A stretch of 49,752 nucleotides of DNA from a virus: positions 1 through 49,752 of the IMG/VR virus record IMGVR_UViG_3300020471_000913; one strand, given 5' to 3'. The first letter of the stretch is position 1; every line of letters begins with the position of its first letter. The notes under the pieces were generated by a model, which saw nothing but the letters and a program-made list of their open reading frames with translations, searched no databases and was not told the origin of the DNA. The position numbers and the translations under genes are program-made. Shown one piece after another: positions 42,698-49,009 of this stretch.

Positions 42698-43406
42698 AGA
42701 AAACCAAATCACAAAAACTGATCAACCTAGTTTTTTAACAGACAGTAAGTCTTTTGAACATACTTGGCGAGTGGCAACGGCTTTTGCAAAAAGCCAAATG
42801 ATACCAAAACATTTTCAAAACAAGCCAGAGGATTGTATGGTAGCCCTGATGATGGCACAGCAACTGGAAGTTAATCCAATACTAGCTTTGCAGAACTTAC
42901 AGGTAATTCATGGCAACGTAGGTTTTAATTCTAGTTTTGCTATTGCACTAGCTAACGAGCGAGGAAAATTTGTTGAACCTATTACTTGGACAAGTAAGGG
43001 CGATGGCGATAACTTAGCAGTTACTGCTCACGCAATTTTAAAAACTGGCAAAGAAATATCAATTACAGTTGGTATGGATACAGCTAGGAAAGAGGGTTGG
43101 ACATCAAAAAATAATAAATATAAAACTATGCCTGAGCAAATGCTTCGTTATAGGTCAGCAACATGGCTTATAAGAACACATTGTCCAGAAGTTTTATTAG
43201 GTATGCAATCAAGCGAAGAAATACAGGACGTTGAAATTAATGTTCCTGTTGGAGGAAGTCCAGTTGATAAAATTAATCAAAAGGTTAAAGAAAAAATCAA
43301 CATCACGGAAGAAGCAAATAAGCTTGATGATACCAATACAAAATTAGAAAACGTTATATCTGATTCTATTGAAGAAGAATTAGATGACCAAGATCCATTC
43401 AATTAA
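42690..43406 (+). CDS. RecT-family single-strand annealing protein
   Basis: This 238-residue protein has the RecT signature: FAKSQMIPKHFQNKPEDCMV, ALMMAQQLEVNPILALQNLQ, IHGNVGFNSSFAIALAN, and QMLRYRSATWLIRTHCPEVL. It binds the 3' strand exposed by the RecE-like nuclease and anneals it to complementary single strands, supporting recombination-dependent replication or repair. The C-terminus (about 195-238) is acidic and may contact SSB. SSB follows 15 nt downstream with a good ribosome site. Confidence 0.9.
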   Translation: MTKENQITKTDQPSFLTDSKSFEHTWRVATAFAKSQMIPKHFQNKPEDCMVALMMAQQLEVNPILALQNLQVIHGNVGFNSSFAIALANERGKFVEPITWTSKGDGDNLAVTAHAILKTGKEISITVGMDTARKEGWTSKNNKYKTMPEQMLRYRSATWLIRTHCPEVLLGMQSSEEIQDVEINVPVGGSPVDKINQKVKEKINITEEANKLDDTNTKLENVISDSIEEELDDQDPFN

Positions 43407-43421
43407 AGGAGAACTAAACAA

Positions 43422-43868
43422 ATGGCTTTTCAAGGCACACTAACAGGCAATCTCGGAATGAAGCCTGAGCTTATTACTTTTAACTCTGGCAAAATGAAAA
43501 CAGAGCTAAGAGTTGCAATAAGACAACAAGATAAAGACGCTCCCGCTTTTTGGGTACAAGTTGACCTCTGGGATAAATCAGCACAATACGCTGCAGATTA
43601 TCTCAACATAGGGGATACAATTTATGCTCAGGGAACAATTAAAGAAGAAAAATTTACAAGAAGAAACGGTGAAGCGGGGCATAAAGTTGTTTTGCAATAT
43701 GCACGAATTGAGTTAATAAAAAGTGCTTCACCTAAATCACAGGCAACGCAAGATGACCAAGTAATGCGTGAAGAGCATGATAATAGAAAAGCTGGTATTT
43801 ACCCCGATAAAACTACTTACAATAGCAATGATCCAGTTGTCCCAGAAATTGACGAAATTCCTTTTTAA
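43422..43868 (+). CDS. ssb: Single-stranded DNA-binding protein
   Basis: This 148-residue OB-fold protein has typical SSB features: GTLTGNLGMKPELITFNSGK, TELRVAIRQQD, FWVQVDLWDKSAQYAADYLN, GDTIYAQGTIKEEKFT, and a conserved acidic tip ending VPEIDEIPF for partner binding. It follows RecE and RecT, forming a complete recombination module. The ribosome site AAGGAG precedes the ATG. Confidence 0.92.
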   Translation: MAFQGTLTGNLGMKPELITFNSGKMKTELRVAIRQQDKDAPAFWVQVDLWDKSAQYAADYLNIGDTIYAQGTIKEEKFTRRNGEAGHKVVLQYARIELIKSASPKSQATQDDQVMREEHDNRKAGIYPDKTTYNSNDPVVPEIDEIPF

Positions 43869-43871
43869 ATT

Positions 43872-44336
43872 ATGAAAATTAACAAACAAATAAAATTTTA
43901 CGTTTATTTGAAAAGCAAATTAGGTCGTAATGCTGATCTTTTAAACTTTCTTTTTTTACAAGAACTTGGAACTGGCAAATACGTTTTGCCAGAACTTTGT
44001 TCACAGCTAGAAGTGTCTCGCAGTAATTTTAATGCTAGTCTTTTACGTTTAAAGAAACATGGCTTTATTTGCTATAGCGGTCATTCTTCAAACGGCATCC
44101 TTTTATGGTGGATTAAAAAAAATATTGATGATGAACCAAGCTACAAACAAGATGCTCCAAGATGGGTAATAGTAAACAAAGAAACAAGGGAATTAGAAGA
44201 AATTATTTATGGAGATGAAGATGTGTGGGCAATGAGAAATGGATATAACGCTGGTACTTTTAAAAACTTTTTATTTGGTCGATATAAATGTTTCGCTGAA
44301 AAATATGAACTTGTTAAAAGTATTTCCCAAGACTAA
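43872..44336 (+). CDS. Winged-helix-like DNA-binding protein
   Basis: The first 80 residues of this 154-residue protein read as a winged helix: LPELCSQLEVSRSNFNASLL and RLKKHGFICYSGHSSNGILL (recognition helix then wing). The rest (about 90-154) is unassigned. It starts 3 nt after ssb, so it is probably co-regulated with the recombination genes. It could be a regulator or a replication-initiation factor. It is one candidate to bind the TGTWAC palindromes, without direct evidence. Confidence 0.62.
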   Translation: MKINKQIKFYVYLKSKLGRNADLLNFLFLQELGTGKYVLPELCSQLEVSRSNFNASLLRLKKHGFICYSGHSSNGILLWWIKKNIDDEPSYKQDAPRWVIVNKETRELEEIIYGDEDVWAMRNGYNAGTFKNFLFGRYKCFAEKYELVKSISQD

Positions 44337-44345
44337 ACTAACCAC

Positions 44346-44465
44346 ATGACCCAATTTATTTTCTCGTTGTTAACAACAACAACTGCTGGAGTACTTATTA
44401 AAAATGCTCTCAAACCTAAGAAACCAAAACTAACTAGACCAATCAGTACACCTGAGATATATTAA
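44346..44465 (+). CDS. 39-residue protein with N-terminal hydrophobic helix
   Basis: MTQFIFSLLTTTTAGVLIKN forms a short hydrophobic segment, followed by a basic Pro/Lys-rich tail. It lies 9 nt after the previous gene and fills the gap to the next one. Possible small membrane protein; function unknown. Confidence 0.45.
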   Translation: MTQFIFSLLTTTTAGVLIKNALKPKKPKLTRPISTPEIY

Positions 44466-44485
44466 TTGTAGTAATAACTTAAGGC

Positions 44486-44692
44486 GTGGGTAATGCCAAA
44501 GCTACAAGATTATATAGAGAACGTCAACAAGGTAAAATAGACCCTTTAAAGTCTTGCCCTCAATGTGGCAAACAAGTAAGAACAAATAATCACAATGGTC
44601 TTTGTAGTCGTTGCTGGTACAAAACTGATGAAGGAAAATTAAACGGTAGGGAAAGGACAAGAAAATGTAGACAAAAGAAAAAAAATTGCTAA
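44486..44692 (+). CDS. Small zinc-ribbon protein
   Basis: This 68-residue basic protein has a zinc ribbon-like motif CPQCGK ... LCSRCW (about 24-43) and Arg/Lys-rich ends. It uses a GTG start with AAGG just upstream. Proteins of this type are common in phages and may bind DNA or RNA or host polymerase. Function unknown. Confidence 0.65.
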   Translation: MGNAKATRLYRERQQGKIDPLKSCPQCGKQVRTNNHNGLCSRCWYKTDEGKLNGRERTRKCRQKKKNC

Positions 44693-44728
44693 ACTTGTTA
44701 TTTTTTTAAAATAAGTAAATATATATAT

Positions 44729-44998
44729 ATGAGACAAACTCAATTACAAAAAACTGTTGAGCTTGCAAATATGGCCTTAGAAGTTTCTAAGGAAAGTTTG
44801 TGGATTAATAACTTAGTAGGTAATAAATGGGAAATAGTTGTATTAGATCAAGATGGGCGTGTTACTAATCACAAATTTAAAAAATGTTTAAACAACAAAG
44901 AAATATTGTTATGGATCAATGAATGGACAAGAAATTACGAAATTATGAAAATGTGGAGACAAAAACGTTTATATCCGCAGTTTAGATGTTATACTTAA
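44729..44998 (+). CDS. Hypothetical early protein
   Basis: This 89-residue protein (MRQTQLQKTVELANMALEVS, WEIVVLDQDGRVTNHKFKKC, WINEWTRNYEIMKMWRQKRL) has an alpha-beta-alpha look and no recognised family. A long AT run precedes it, with no Shine-Dalgarno site. It ends 38 bp before the predicted small RNA. Confidence 0.58.
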   Translation: MRQTQLQKTVELANMALEVSKESLWINNLVGNKWEIVVLDQDGRVTNHKFKKCLNNKEILLWINEWTRNYEIMKMWRQKRLYPQFRCYT

Positions 44999-45035
44999 TA
45001 TATGGCCTATTTTTTTAATTAGGCTATAATATATA

Positions 45036-45145
45036 AAAGCGGGTAGTCGTTTCCGTAAGGCACGACACTTGCGATTGGAAACATGGGGTGTTTCTAATCG
45101 AATATACCAGCAAGCATCGAAGCCCGCTTTAATTTCACACGGACA
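45036..45145 (+). ncRNA. Freestanding structured RNA with UGGGG loop
   Basis: TATAAT (45025-45030) would start transcription at about 45037, exactly at stem P1 AAAGCGGG (45036-45043) / CCCGCTTT (45123-45130). Inside are P2, GTCGT/ACGAC (45046-45050, 45062-45066), capped by CC-GTAA-GG with a GNRA tetraloop, and P3, a 12-bp hairpin CGATTGGAAACA (45072-45083) / TGTTTCTAATCG (45089-45100), with loop TGGGG (45084-45088). CTTG (45068-45071) can pair with CAAG (45111-45114) beneath P3. A strong terminator follows. There is no long reading frame. The loop is complementary to the CCCCA of the early leaders. A tRNA, hammerhead or known riboswitch did not fit. Confidence 0.75.
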
Positions 45146-45178
45146 AAAGTTCCTTTTTAAAATAAGGAACTTTTTTTT
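45146..45178 (+). terminator. Intrinsic terminator of the structured RNA
   Basis: AAAGTTCCTT (45146-45155) and AAGGAACTTT (45164-45173) form a perfect 10-bp hairpin with an 8-nt loop, followed by T5 (eight consecutive T from 45171). It ends the small RNA and insulates it from the next early promoter, which begins 10 nt later. Confidence 0.92.
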
Positions 45179-45187
45179 ATTTAACAG

Positions 45188-45244
45188 TTGACATATATAG
45201 AATATATATGTTATATTATATATATAGATACAAAACACCCCAAA
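45188..45244 (+). promoter_or_regulatory. Early promoter with short CCCCA leader (no hairpin)
   Basis: Consensus TTGACA (45188-45193), 18 bp, TATATT (45212-45217). The leader is only about 20 nt and has ACACCCCA (CCCCA at 45238-45242) 2 nt before the start ATG 45245, but no hairpin. ACACCCCA is complementary over 8 nt to TGGGGTGT of the adjacent small RNA. Confidence 0.75.
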
Positions 45245-45574
45245 ATGAACCAAACAGAAGCACTACAAACAGCAGAAACAATTTTCCAGCAGTTTGGCGG
45301 ACAACAAAAATTAAAGTTTTTCGTAGGAGCTAACACTTTTACTTATCACAACCGTCCAGAAGTTGAGCAAGTTGACGCAAGTTTTAAGTTTAAAATGTGT
45401 CGTACAGCTAATCTTGTTAAAGTTACTTATCACAGATGTCCAGATGTTTATACTGTTAAGTTCTTTAAATTAGGCAAAGCAAGTATTAAAGAAGTTAGCA
45501 AGTTTGAGAACATTTACTTTGATCAACTTATAGAACTATTTGAAAAAGAAACTGGCTTATACTTGCACTTTTAA
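45245..45574 (+). CDS. Hypothetical early protein
   Basis: This 109-residue protein (QTAETIFQQFGGQQKLKFFV, then YTVKFFKLGKASIKEVSKFE) has an alpha/beta look. Small proteins with QTLGGNKF- or GGQQKLKFF-like cores that read out YHNRPE are common early phage proteins of unknown function. I chose ATG 45245, after the CCCCA leader; an upstream start at 45188 would translate the promoter. A second promoter lies within its 3' end. Confidence 0.65.
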   Translation: MNQTEALQTAETIFQQFGGQQKLKFFVGANTFTYHNRPEVEQVDASFKFKMCRTANLVKVTYHRCPDVYTVKFFKLGKASIKEVSKFENIYFDQLIELFEKETGLYLHF

Positions 45575-45634
45575 AGTATAAGCGATAAACTAAAAACACG
45601 GAGGGGTAGATACCCTCCACAACCCCAAAAGGAA
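45563..45634 (+). promoter_or_regulatory. Early promoter with hairpin/ACAACCCC leader
   Basis: TTGCAC (45563-45568), 17 bp, TAAACT (45586-45591), with the promoter inside the end of the previous gene. Hairpin GGAGGG/CCCTCC (45600-45605, 45613-45618), ACAACCCCA (CCCCA at 45623-45627), then AAAGGAA to ATG 45635. This leader has a weak AAGGA in the spacer. Confidence 0.75.
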
Positions 45635-45778
45635 ATGACTAAATTTTTACAAAACATTAGCCTCTGGCTAGTAGTTGGTTCAATAACCAGCATCGCTTTA
45701 AATAGCACCCTTTATGATATGACCGTTGCCGATTGTAAGGCTGGCGTTCAATTAGCTTGCTTGGAGGTAAACAAATGA
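45635..45778 (+). CDS. 47-residue membrane or exported protein
   Basis: MTKFLQNISLWLVVGSITSI forms an N-terminal hydrophobic helix, followed by a short polar part with two Cys (DCKAGVQLAC). It is the first gene behind a hairpin/ACAACCCC leader. Its stop overlaps the next ATG by 4 bp, and the next gene has GGAGG inside this one. Confidence 0.6.
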   Translation: MTKFLQNISLWLVVGSITSIALNSTLYDMTVADCKAGVQLACLEVNK

Positions 45779-45972
45779 AAAAACAAGACGGTTGGAATTA
45801 TTCTGTTAAAACAACCAGACAAGCATTTTGGAAAATGGTTGAACTAGGAGAGGAAGCAGACATTTTTGATCTTGTGTTTAGCGAATTAACAGTTGAACAA
45901 TGCAAAAGCATTAATAAATGTATTGATGCAAAAATTTGGAAAGAAATCTTTTTACAGGAGCATGAGAAATGA
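45775..45972 (+). CDS. Hypothetical early protein
   Basis: This 65-residue protein (KKQDGWNYSVKTTRQAFWKM, LTVEQCKSINKCIDAKIWKE) is helical and charged. ATG 45775 is chosen because GGAGG stands 9 nt upstream; an earlier in-frame ATG at 45757 lacks one. Second gene of a coupled early operon. Function unknown. Confidence 0.62.
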   Translation: MKKQDGWNYSVKTTRQAFWKMVELGEEADIFDLVFSELTVEQCKSINKCIDAKIWKEIFLQEHEK

Positions 45973-46289
45973 TGTATGACAACTTCCCCTGCTATGGAAA
46001 CGGTGTATGGGTCTTTGGACACTTAAAAAACCAGCCAACAGAATTTTTATTTTATGCAGAGTATGGCGATCTTTATTTAAATAATGGTAACCGAGCATGG
46101 AATAGAACTGATTACGAGCGAGCCGTCAAACAAAAGTGCCGAAAACTAAAAAAAGATAAACCTTATACATGGTTTAGTTTTGACGATCTTGGCGATATGC
46201 ACAGGAGAGTAAGAGGTACTAAATGGGAAACAAATGCTAATGAAATTAAAAATTTTCCGTACAAACTATATGAGGAGAAATGCAAATGA
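45969..46289 (+). CDS. Hypothetical early protein
   Basis: This 106-residue protein (YDNFPCYGNGVWVFGHLKNQ, EFLFYAEYGDLYLNNGNRAW, KDKPYTWFSFDDLGDMHRRV) is rich in aromatic residues and probably alpha/beta. Coupled to its neighbours by 4-bp overlaps on both sides, with GGAG upstream. No family recognised. Confidence 0.62.
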   Translation: MMYDNFPCYGNGVWVFGHLKNQPTEFLFYAEYGDLYLNNGNRAWNRTDYERAVKQKCRKLKKDKPYTWFSFDDLGDMHRRVRGTKWETNANEIKNFPYKLYEEKCK

Positions 46290-46447
46290 TTAATAAAAAT
46301 GATATAAGCATTGCCATATCAGTGCTTAACCATAAAATGTCCATACTTAGCAGAGAATTTAGATCTGATGATGGTGGCTGGAAATGTGAGGGTGCTTATA
46401 TTAAATGGCACTTTTTTAAAAAAGCTAGGGATCAATTAAGGAGGTAA
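46286..46447 (+). CDS. 53-residue hypothetical protein
   Basis: MINKNDISIAISVLNHKMSI is followed by a charged helix and WKCEGAYIKWHFFKKARDQL. GAGGAG precedes the ATG, which overlaps the previous stop codon. It continues the coupled early operon. Function unknown. Confidence 0.58.
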   Translation: MINKNDISIAISVLNHKMSILSREFRSDDGGWKCEGAYIKWHFFKKARDQLRR

Positions 46448-46449
46448 TT

Positions 46450-46671
46450 ATGAGAGAACCACATTTACAACTATCTGTGGCGGACTGTCAAAACTTACTT
46501 TATTACTTAGAGCCACATGAAAAAACTGTAGGCGTTACACCTTATAATCCGCAGCCATATGATTCAATTAAGAAATTATGTGATTATTGCCGACAGCGAA
46601 TAAACAATAGCAAAGCAGCTAGTAGTGACGGATATTTATTTGGGGATTATTATGAGGAAAAATTGTTATGA
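46450..46671 (+). CDS. 73-residue hypothetical protein
   Basis: LQLSVADCQNLLYYLEPHEK begins a helical protein with KLCDYCRQRINNSKAASSDG; the C-x2-C pair is the only motif visible. AGGAGG is 6 nt upstream of ATG. Overlaps the next gene by 4 bp. Function unknown. Confidence 0.6.
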   Translation: MREPHLQLSVADCQNLLYYLEPHEKTVGVTPYNPQPYDSIKKLCDYCRQRINNSKAASSDGYLFGDYYEEKLL

Positions 46672-46805
46672 CTAAAATTTCTCACAAACACGGCAAGGGT
46701 TATTGCGTTGAAGATAAAGGACAATTTTATTATTTTAAAACTATTCAAGAAGCTATGGCTAAAGGTTTGGAGATTGATAATAAAAAGAATGTAAATAAAA
46801 AGTAA
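46668..46805 (+). CDS. 45-residue hypothetical protein
   Basis: This small basic protein contains ISHKHGKGYCVEDKGQFYYF and a helical AMAKGLEIDNKKN end. It is the last gene of the coupled early operon that begins at 45635. Its stop lies in GTAACA, a half of the TGTWAC palindrome, just before the next early promoter. Confidence 0.52.
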   Translation: MTKISHKHGKGYCVEDKGQFYYFKTIQEAMAKGLEIDNKKNVNKK

Positions 46806-46812
46806 CAAAGGA

Positions 46813-46888
46813 TTGCGTATATATAATATATTTGATATATTATAAATATAGAGGGAAACAGATAAACCCTCACAACCCCCAAAAACAA
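46813..46888 (+). promoter_or_regulatory. Early promoter with hairpin/ACAACCCC leader
   Basis: TTGCGT (46813-46818), 17 bp, TATATT (46836-46841). Hairpin GAGGG/CCCTC (46851-46855, 46867-46871), ACAACCCCCA and A-rich spacer to ATG 46889. A half operator GTAACA sits 5 nt upstream of the -35. Confidence 0.8.
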
Positions 46889-47158
46889 ATGGCTTACGAT
46901 TCAAAAAAAGTTGAAACAGCACAAGCACTATTCGCAGCAGCAATAGACTTAATGAAGCAAAACTACAACGCACCAGCAGAAGAAATTCCTACAAGCATGG
47001 CCATCGCTGATTTAGCTGCTAAAGCTATTCAGTGGGATTGTATAGCAGCACAGGACATAGCTTACAATGTATTAGAGGAGGTAAACGAGCATACATTAGC
47101 TAAAGATTTTAAAGGCATGGCTGAAGTACACAACGCAACATTTGACGAGGAGGATTAA
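46889..47158 (+). CDS. Hypothetical early protein
   Basis: This 89-residue acidic, helical protein (SKKVETAQALFAAAIDLMKQ, MAIADLAAKAIQWDCIAAQD) is the first gene behind a hairpin/ACAACCCC leader. I used ATG 46889; an in-frame start at 46832 would translate the promoter and hairpin. It overlaps the next gene by 1 bp. Function unknown. Confidence 0.65.
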   Translation: MAYDSKKVETAQALFAAAIDLMKQNYNAPAEEIPTSMAIADLAAKAIQWDCIAAQDIAYNVLEEVNEHTLAKDFKGMAEVHNATFDEED

Positions 47159-47430
47159 TGGAAAACCTAATAAAACATAAAGCCGACTTCAGTGACGGCT
47201 TTAAAGACGGATACTTAAGAGCAGAGCAGGGAAAACCTTGTAGGTGGATTGAACATATAGATCAAACTGATGGATTTAAAAGCATTAACCCTGTTTACAC
47301 TCTTGCTTATGAAGGTGGCTACAATTTTCAAAAAATGGGAAAAAATTTAACAGACGCTACTGTTGAAGATTTATTTTTACAAATGGTTAGACACTTTTAT
47401 TCCCGACATCATAAAGATAATAATAAATAA
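47158..47430 (+). CDS. Hypothetical early protein
   Basis: This 90-residue protein (HKADFSDGFKDGYLRAEQGK, YTLAYEGGYNFQKMG) has repeated aromatic and Gly residues typical of small phage early proteins. GAGGAGG is upstream, 5 nt from the ATG. It closes a two-gene early operon. Function unknown. Confidence 0.62.
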   Translation: MENLIKHKADFSDGFKDGYLRAEQGKPCRWIEHIDQTDGFKSINPVYTLAYEGGYNFQKMGKNLTDATVEDLFLQMVRHFYSRHHKDNNK

Positions 47431-47436
47431 TTTAAT

Positions 47437-47454
47437 TGTAACTTTTCCTTTACA
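47437..47454 (+). promoter_or_regulatory. Operator-like palindrome
   Basis: TGTAAC (47437-47442), six bases, TTTACA (47449-47454): one mismatch from the perfect TGTAAC-N6-GTTACA found at 41816. It ends 4 nt before the -35 of the next early promoter. Confidence 0.45.
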
Positions 47455-47458
47455 ATAC

Positions 47459-47526
47459 TTGCGTATGTTTAGTATAAGATATATATTATAAATAAGGGGA
47501 GAGAAACCCCACAACCCCAAAAAGAA
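47459..47526 (+). promoter_or_regulatory. Early promoter with hairpin/ACAACCCC leader
   Basis: TTGCGT (47459-47464), 17 bp, TATATT (47482-47487). Hairpin GGGG/CCCC (47496-47499, 47507-47510), ACAACCCCA, A-rich spacer with AAGAA, ATG 47527. There is no Shine-Dalgarno site outside the stem. Confidence 0.78.
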
Positions 47527-47730
47527 ATGACACTTTTAAGAAACGCAGGCAAAAGACAATCACTTGATTCAATTAATGATTGCTTCGCAGTAATGGTTTT
47601 AACTGGAGAGTATGTTTCAAGAGAACTTGTTTATAACAAGCTTGAGTACAACTGCTACGCAAAGCACGTTTGCGAAAAAGCAACAGACATGATCATGGCT
47701 GACTTAAAACTATTAGGAAACAGAGGTTAA
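47527..47730 (+). CDS. 67-residue hypothetical early protein
   Basis: TLLRNAGKRQSLDSINDCFA is followed by a helical region (ELVYNKLEYNCYAKHVCEKA). It is the first gene behind a leader; the next gene follows after 5 nt. Function unknown. Confidence 0.62.
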   Translation: MTLLRNAGKRQSLDSINDCFAVMVLTGEYVSRELVYNKLEYNCYAKHVCEKATDMIMADLKLLGNRG

Positions 47731-47735
47731 ACAAA

Positions 47736-48011
47736 ATGAGAACAACACCAAGAAGCACAAAAATTATCGGGGGCATATTTAAAGCCCTCCAAGCTGGAGT
47801 AATTTTCAACAGAGGAAAACTTATAGCAAGATTTACTTCTGGCGGTTACAGCTACGCATTAGCAACAAGGTACGCTGATTACTTAATTGCTTCCAATACA
47901 GATTGCAACCACTGGAGCAGGTGGACAAAAATAGGAGACAGTAGTTACTACTACACCCCAACACAAAGAGCAATGATTGCTCGAACAATTCCAAACCAAG
48001 GAGGTAATTAA
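47736..48011 (+). CDS. Hypothetical early protein
   Basis: This 91-residue basic protein (TTPRSTKIIGGIFKALQAGV, RFTSGGYSYALATRYADYLI) is rich in Tyr, Ala and Arg. The ribosome site is AGG about 9 nt upstream. It sits in a three-gene early operon; no known family. Confidence 0.62.
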   Translation: MRTTPRSTKIIGGIFKALQAGVIFNRGKLIARFTSGGYSYALATRYADYLIASNTDCNHWSRWTKIGDSSYYYTPTQRAMIARTIPNQGGN

Positions 48012-48012
48012 A

Positions 48013-48240
48013 ATGAAAACAGTATGGGCAATGAACGCTAAAGGTTTTGACCATTGTGGTAATTGTTTCTTGGCTAAAGTGCTTGAGGACAGCACAATGC
48101 ACAGACCAGCAAGAAAGGGTTATGTATGGTTGGAACAAGTATCAACACCAAAAGCACCAGTAGTTGGCGATGCTTGGGTTACTGAATGGAAAATAATTCC
48201 AGATAATTATTTGACGGATCAATATATCTTAGGATTATAA
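48013..48240 (+). CDS. 75-residue hypothetical early protein
   Basis: MKTVWAMNAKGFDHCGNCFL leads into a short alpha/beta sequence; the C-x2-C is the only motif. AGGAGG is 8 nt upstream of ATG 48013, so I prefer it to an in-frame ATG at 47977. Last gene of its early operon. Function unknown. Confidence 0.62.
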   Translation: MKTVWAMNAKGFDHCGNCFLAKVLEDSTMHRPARKGYVWLEQVSTPKAPVVGDAWVTEWKIIPDNYLTDQYILGL

Positions 48241-48241
48241 A

Positions 48242-48259
48242 TGTTACGGAAAAGTAACA
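48242..48259 (+). promoter_or_regulatory. Operator palindrome upstream of an early promoter
   Basis: TGTTAC-GGAAAA-GTAACA is a perfect inverted repeat, 5 nt upstream of the -35 at 48265. An identical copy lies at 48917-48934 in the same position relative to its promoter. Confidence 0.6.
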
Positions 48260-48264
48260 AAGGA

Positions 48265-48339
48265 TTGCATTTATAAAGTATAAGATGTATATTATAAATA
48301 CAGGGGACGAGAGATCGACCCCACAACCCCAAAAAACAA
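48265..48339 (+). promoter_or_regulatory. Early promoter with hairpin/ACAACCCC leader
   Basis: TTGCAT (48265-48270), 17 bp, TATATT (48288-48293). Hairpin GGGG-A-CGA/TCG-A-CCCC (48303-48310, 48315-48322) is capped by GAGA, a GNRA tetraloop, followed by ACAACCCCA, an A-rich spacer and ATG 48340. This is the longest and best stem in the family. Confidence 0.82.
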
Positions 48340-48654
48340 ATGGACATTTCAGACAGAAACTTAGAAAGAGCAAATTCACTAGCAACAGCTATTAAGGCAA
48401 TGGAATATGCTTTAGAAAAATCAGAGATTTACCAAAGACTTGAACTACTTAAAGAGCAACAAAGAATGCTTCCTAACAATCAAGGCTTCACAATGGGTAA
48501 ATATAACGTTGTTGGAGAAAAACCACAATGGACAGAGGAAGAGCTAGCAGAAAGCAAAAAAGAGACTGATCTTCAAAACGAAAAAGATTGGCAAAAATAC
48601 GAAATTGAATATGCTGCATTTTGCAAAGTACATGGCTTAGAAACTTGGAACTAA
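48340..48654 (+). CDS. Hypothetical early protein
   Basis: This 104-residue acidic, helical protein (RANSLATAIKAMEYALEKSE, LELLKEQQRMLPNNQ) is probably coiled-coil in part and ends with a Tyr/Glu-rich region. First and only gene behind its leader. Function unknown. Confidence 0.62.
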   Translation: MDISDRNLERANSLATAIKAMEYALEKSEIYQRLELLKEQQRMLPNNQGFTMGKYNVVGEKPQWTEEELAESKKETDLQNEKDWQKYEIEYAAFCKVHGLETWN

Positions 48655-48702
48655 GCCTTTTGTTGGTTGACTAGGTTTTATTGTTTCATTAAAGGTTAAG
48701 TA

Positions 48703-48774
48703 ATGCTCATAGCAGCCGCCTTACCGCCAACAACTTATAAACATAACCCCAAAAAAAAATGTCAAACGATTTAA
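48703..48774 (+). CDS. Possible 23-residue upstream reading frame
   Basis: ATG 48703 has AAGG with suitable spacing and opens a short frame (MLIAAALPPTTYKHNPKKKC then QTI) that ends inside the next gene, overlapping its start in another frame. TTGTTGG/CCAACAA (near 48661 and 48727) can pair around it. It could be a leader peptide controlling the 57-residue gene, or a chance frame. Confidence 0.22.
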   Translation: MLIAAALPPTTYKHNPKKKCQTI

Positions 48775-48932
48775 GACTAGCAAGAAAAACTTATAGTAAA
48801 TATGAGATTAATGCCATGGATTCAATTTATAAAGCAATAGATAAATTTGAAGCTTTAGGAATTACAACCGAGAATCTTTATAGGGCTTTAAATCAAATTC
48901 CCGGAAGTTTTGAAGATGTTACGGAAAAGTAA
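48759..48932 (+). CDS. 57-residue hypothetical early protein
   Basis: A helical protein (SNDLRLARKTYSKYEINAMD, AIDKFEALGITTENLYRALN). Its ATG follows ATAACCCCAAAAAAAA, a degenerate form of the leader motif without a G-rich hairpin. The stop codon lies inside the operator palindrome at 48917-48934, so the end of this gene and the next promoter region have evolved together. Confidence 0.58.
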   Translation: MSNDLRLARKTYSKYEINAMDSIYKAIDKFEALGITTENLYRALNQIPGSFEDVTEK

Positions 48933-48934
48933 CA
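48917..48934 (+). promoter_or_regulatory. Operator palindrome (second copy)
   Basis: TGTTAC-GGAAAA-GTAACA, identical to 48242-48259, 5 nt upstream of the -35 at 48940. It overlaps the last codons of the preceding gene. Confidence 0.6.
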
Positions 48935-48939
48935 TAAGA

Positions 48940-49009
48940 TAACGTATATATAATATATATGTTATATTATATATATACAGAGGAGAGAGACCTCACAACC
49001 CCTAAAAAA
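48940..49009 (+). promoter_or_regulatory. Early promoter with hairpin/ACAACCCC leader
   Basis: TAACGT (48940-48945, weak -35), 17 bp, TATATT (48963-48968). Hairpin GAGG/CCTC (48980-48983, 48991-48994), ACAACCCCT, A-rich spacer, ATG 49010. This is the only member with T instead of A after the C-tract. Confidence 0.76.

Noticed and set aside
45036-45130. tRNA or self-cleaving ribozyme
   Set aside because: There is no T-arm consensus or CCA-ready acceptor, and no hammerhead core (CTGATGA and GAAA); the three-stem fold fits neither.
46650-46973. Leftward hydrophobic frame across an early promoter
   Set aside because: It arises from AT-rich promoter DNA read backwards, crosses two real genes and lacks a ribosome site.
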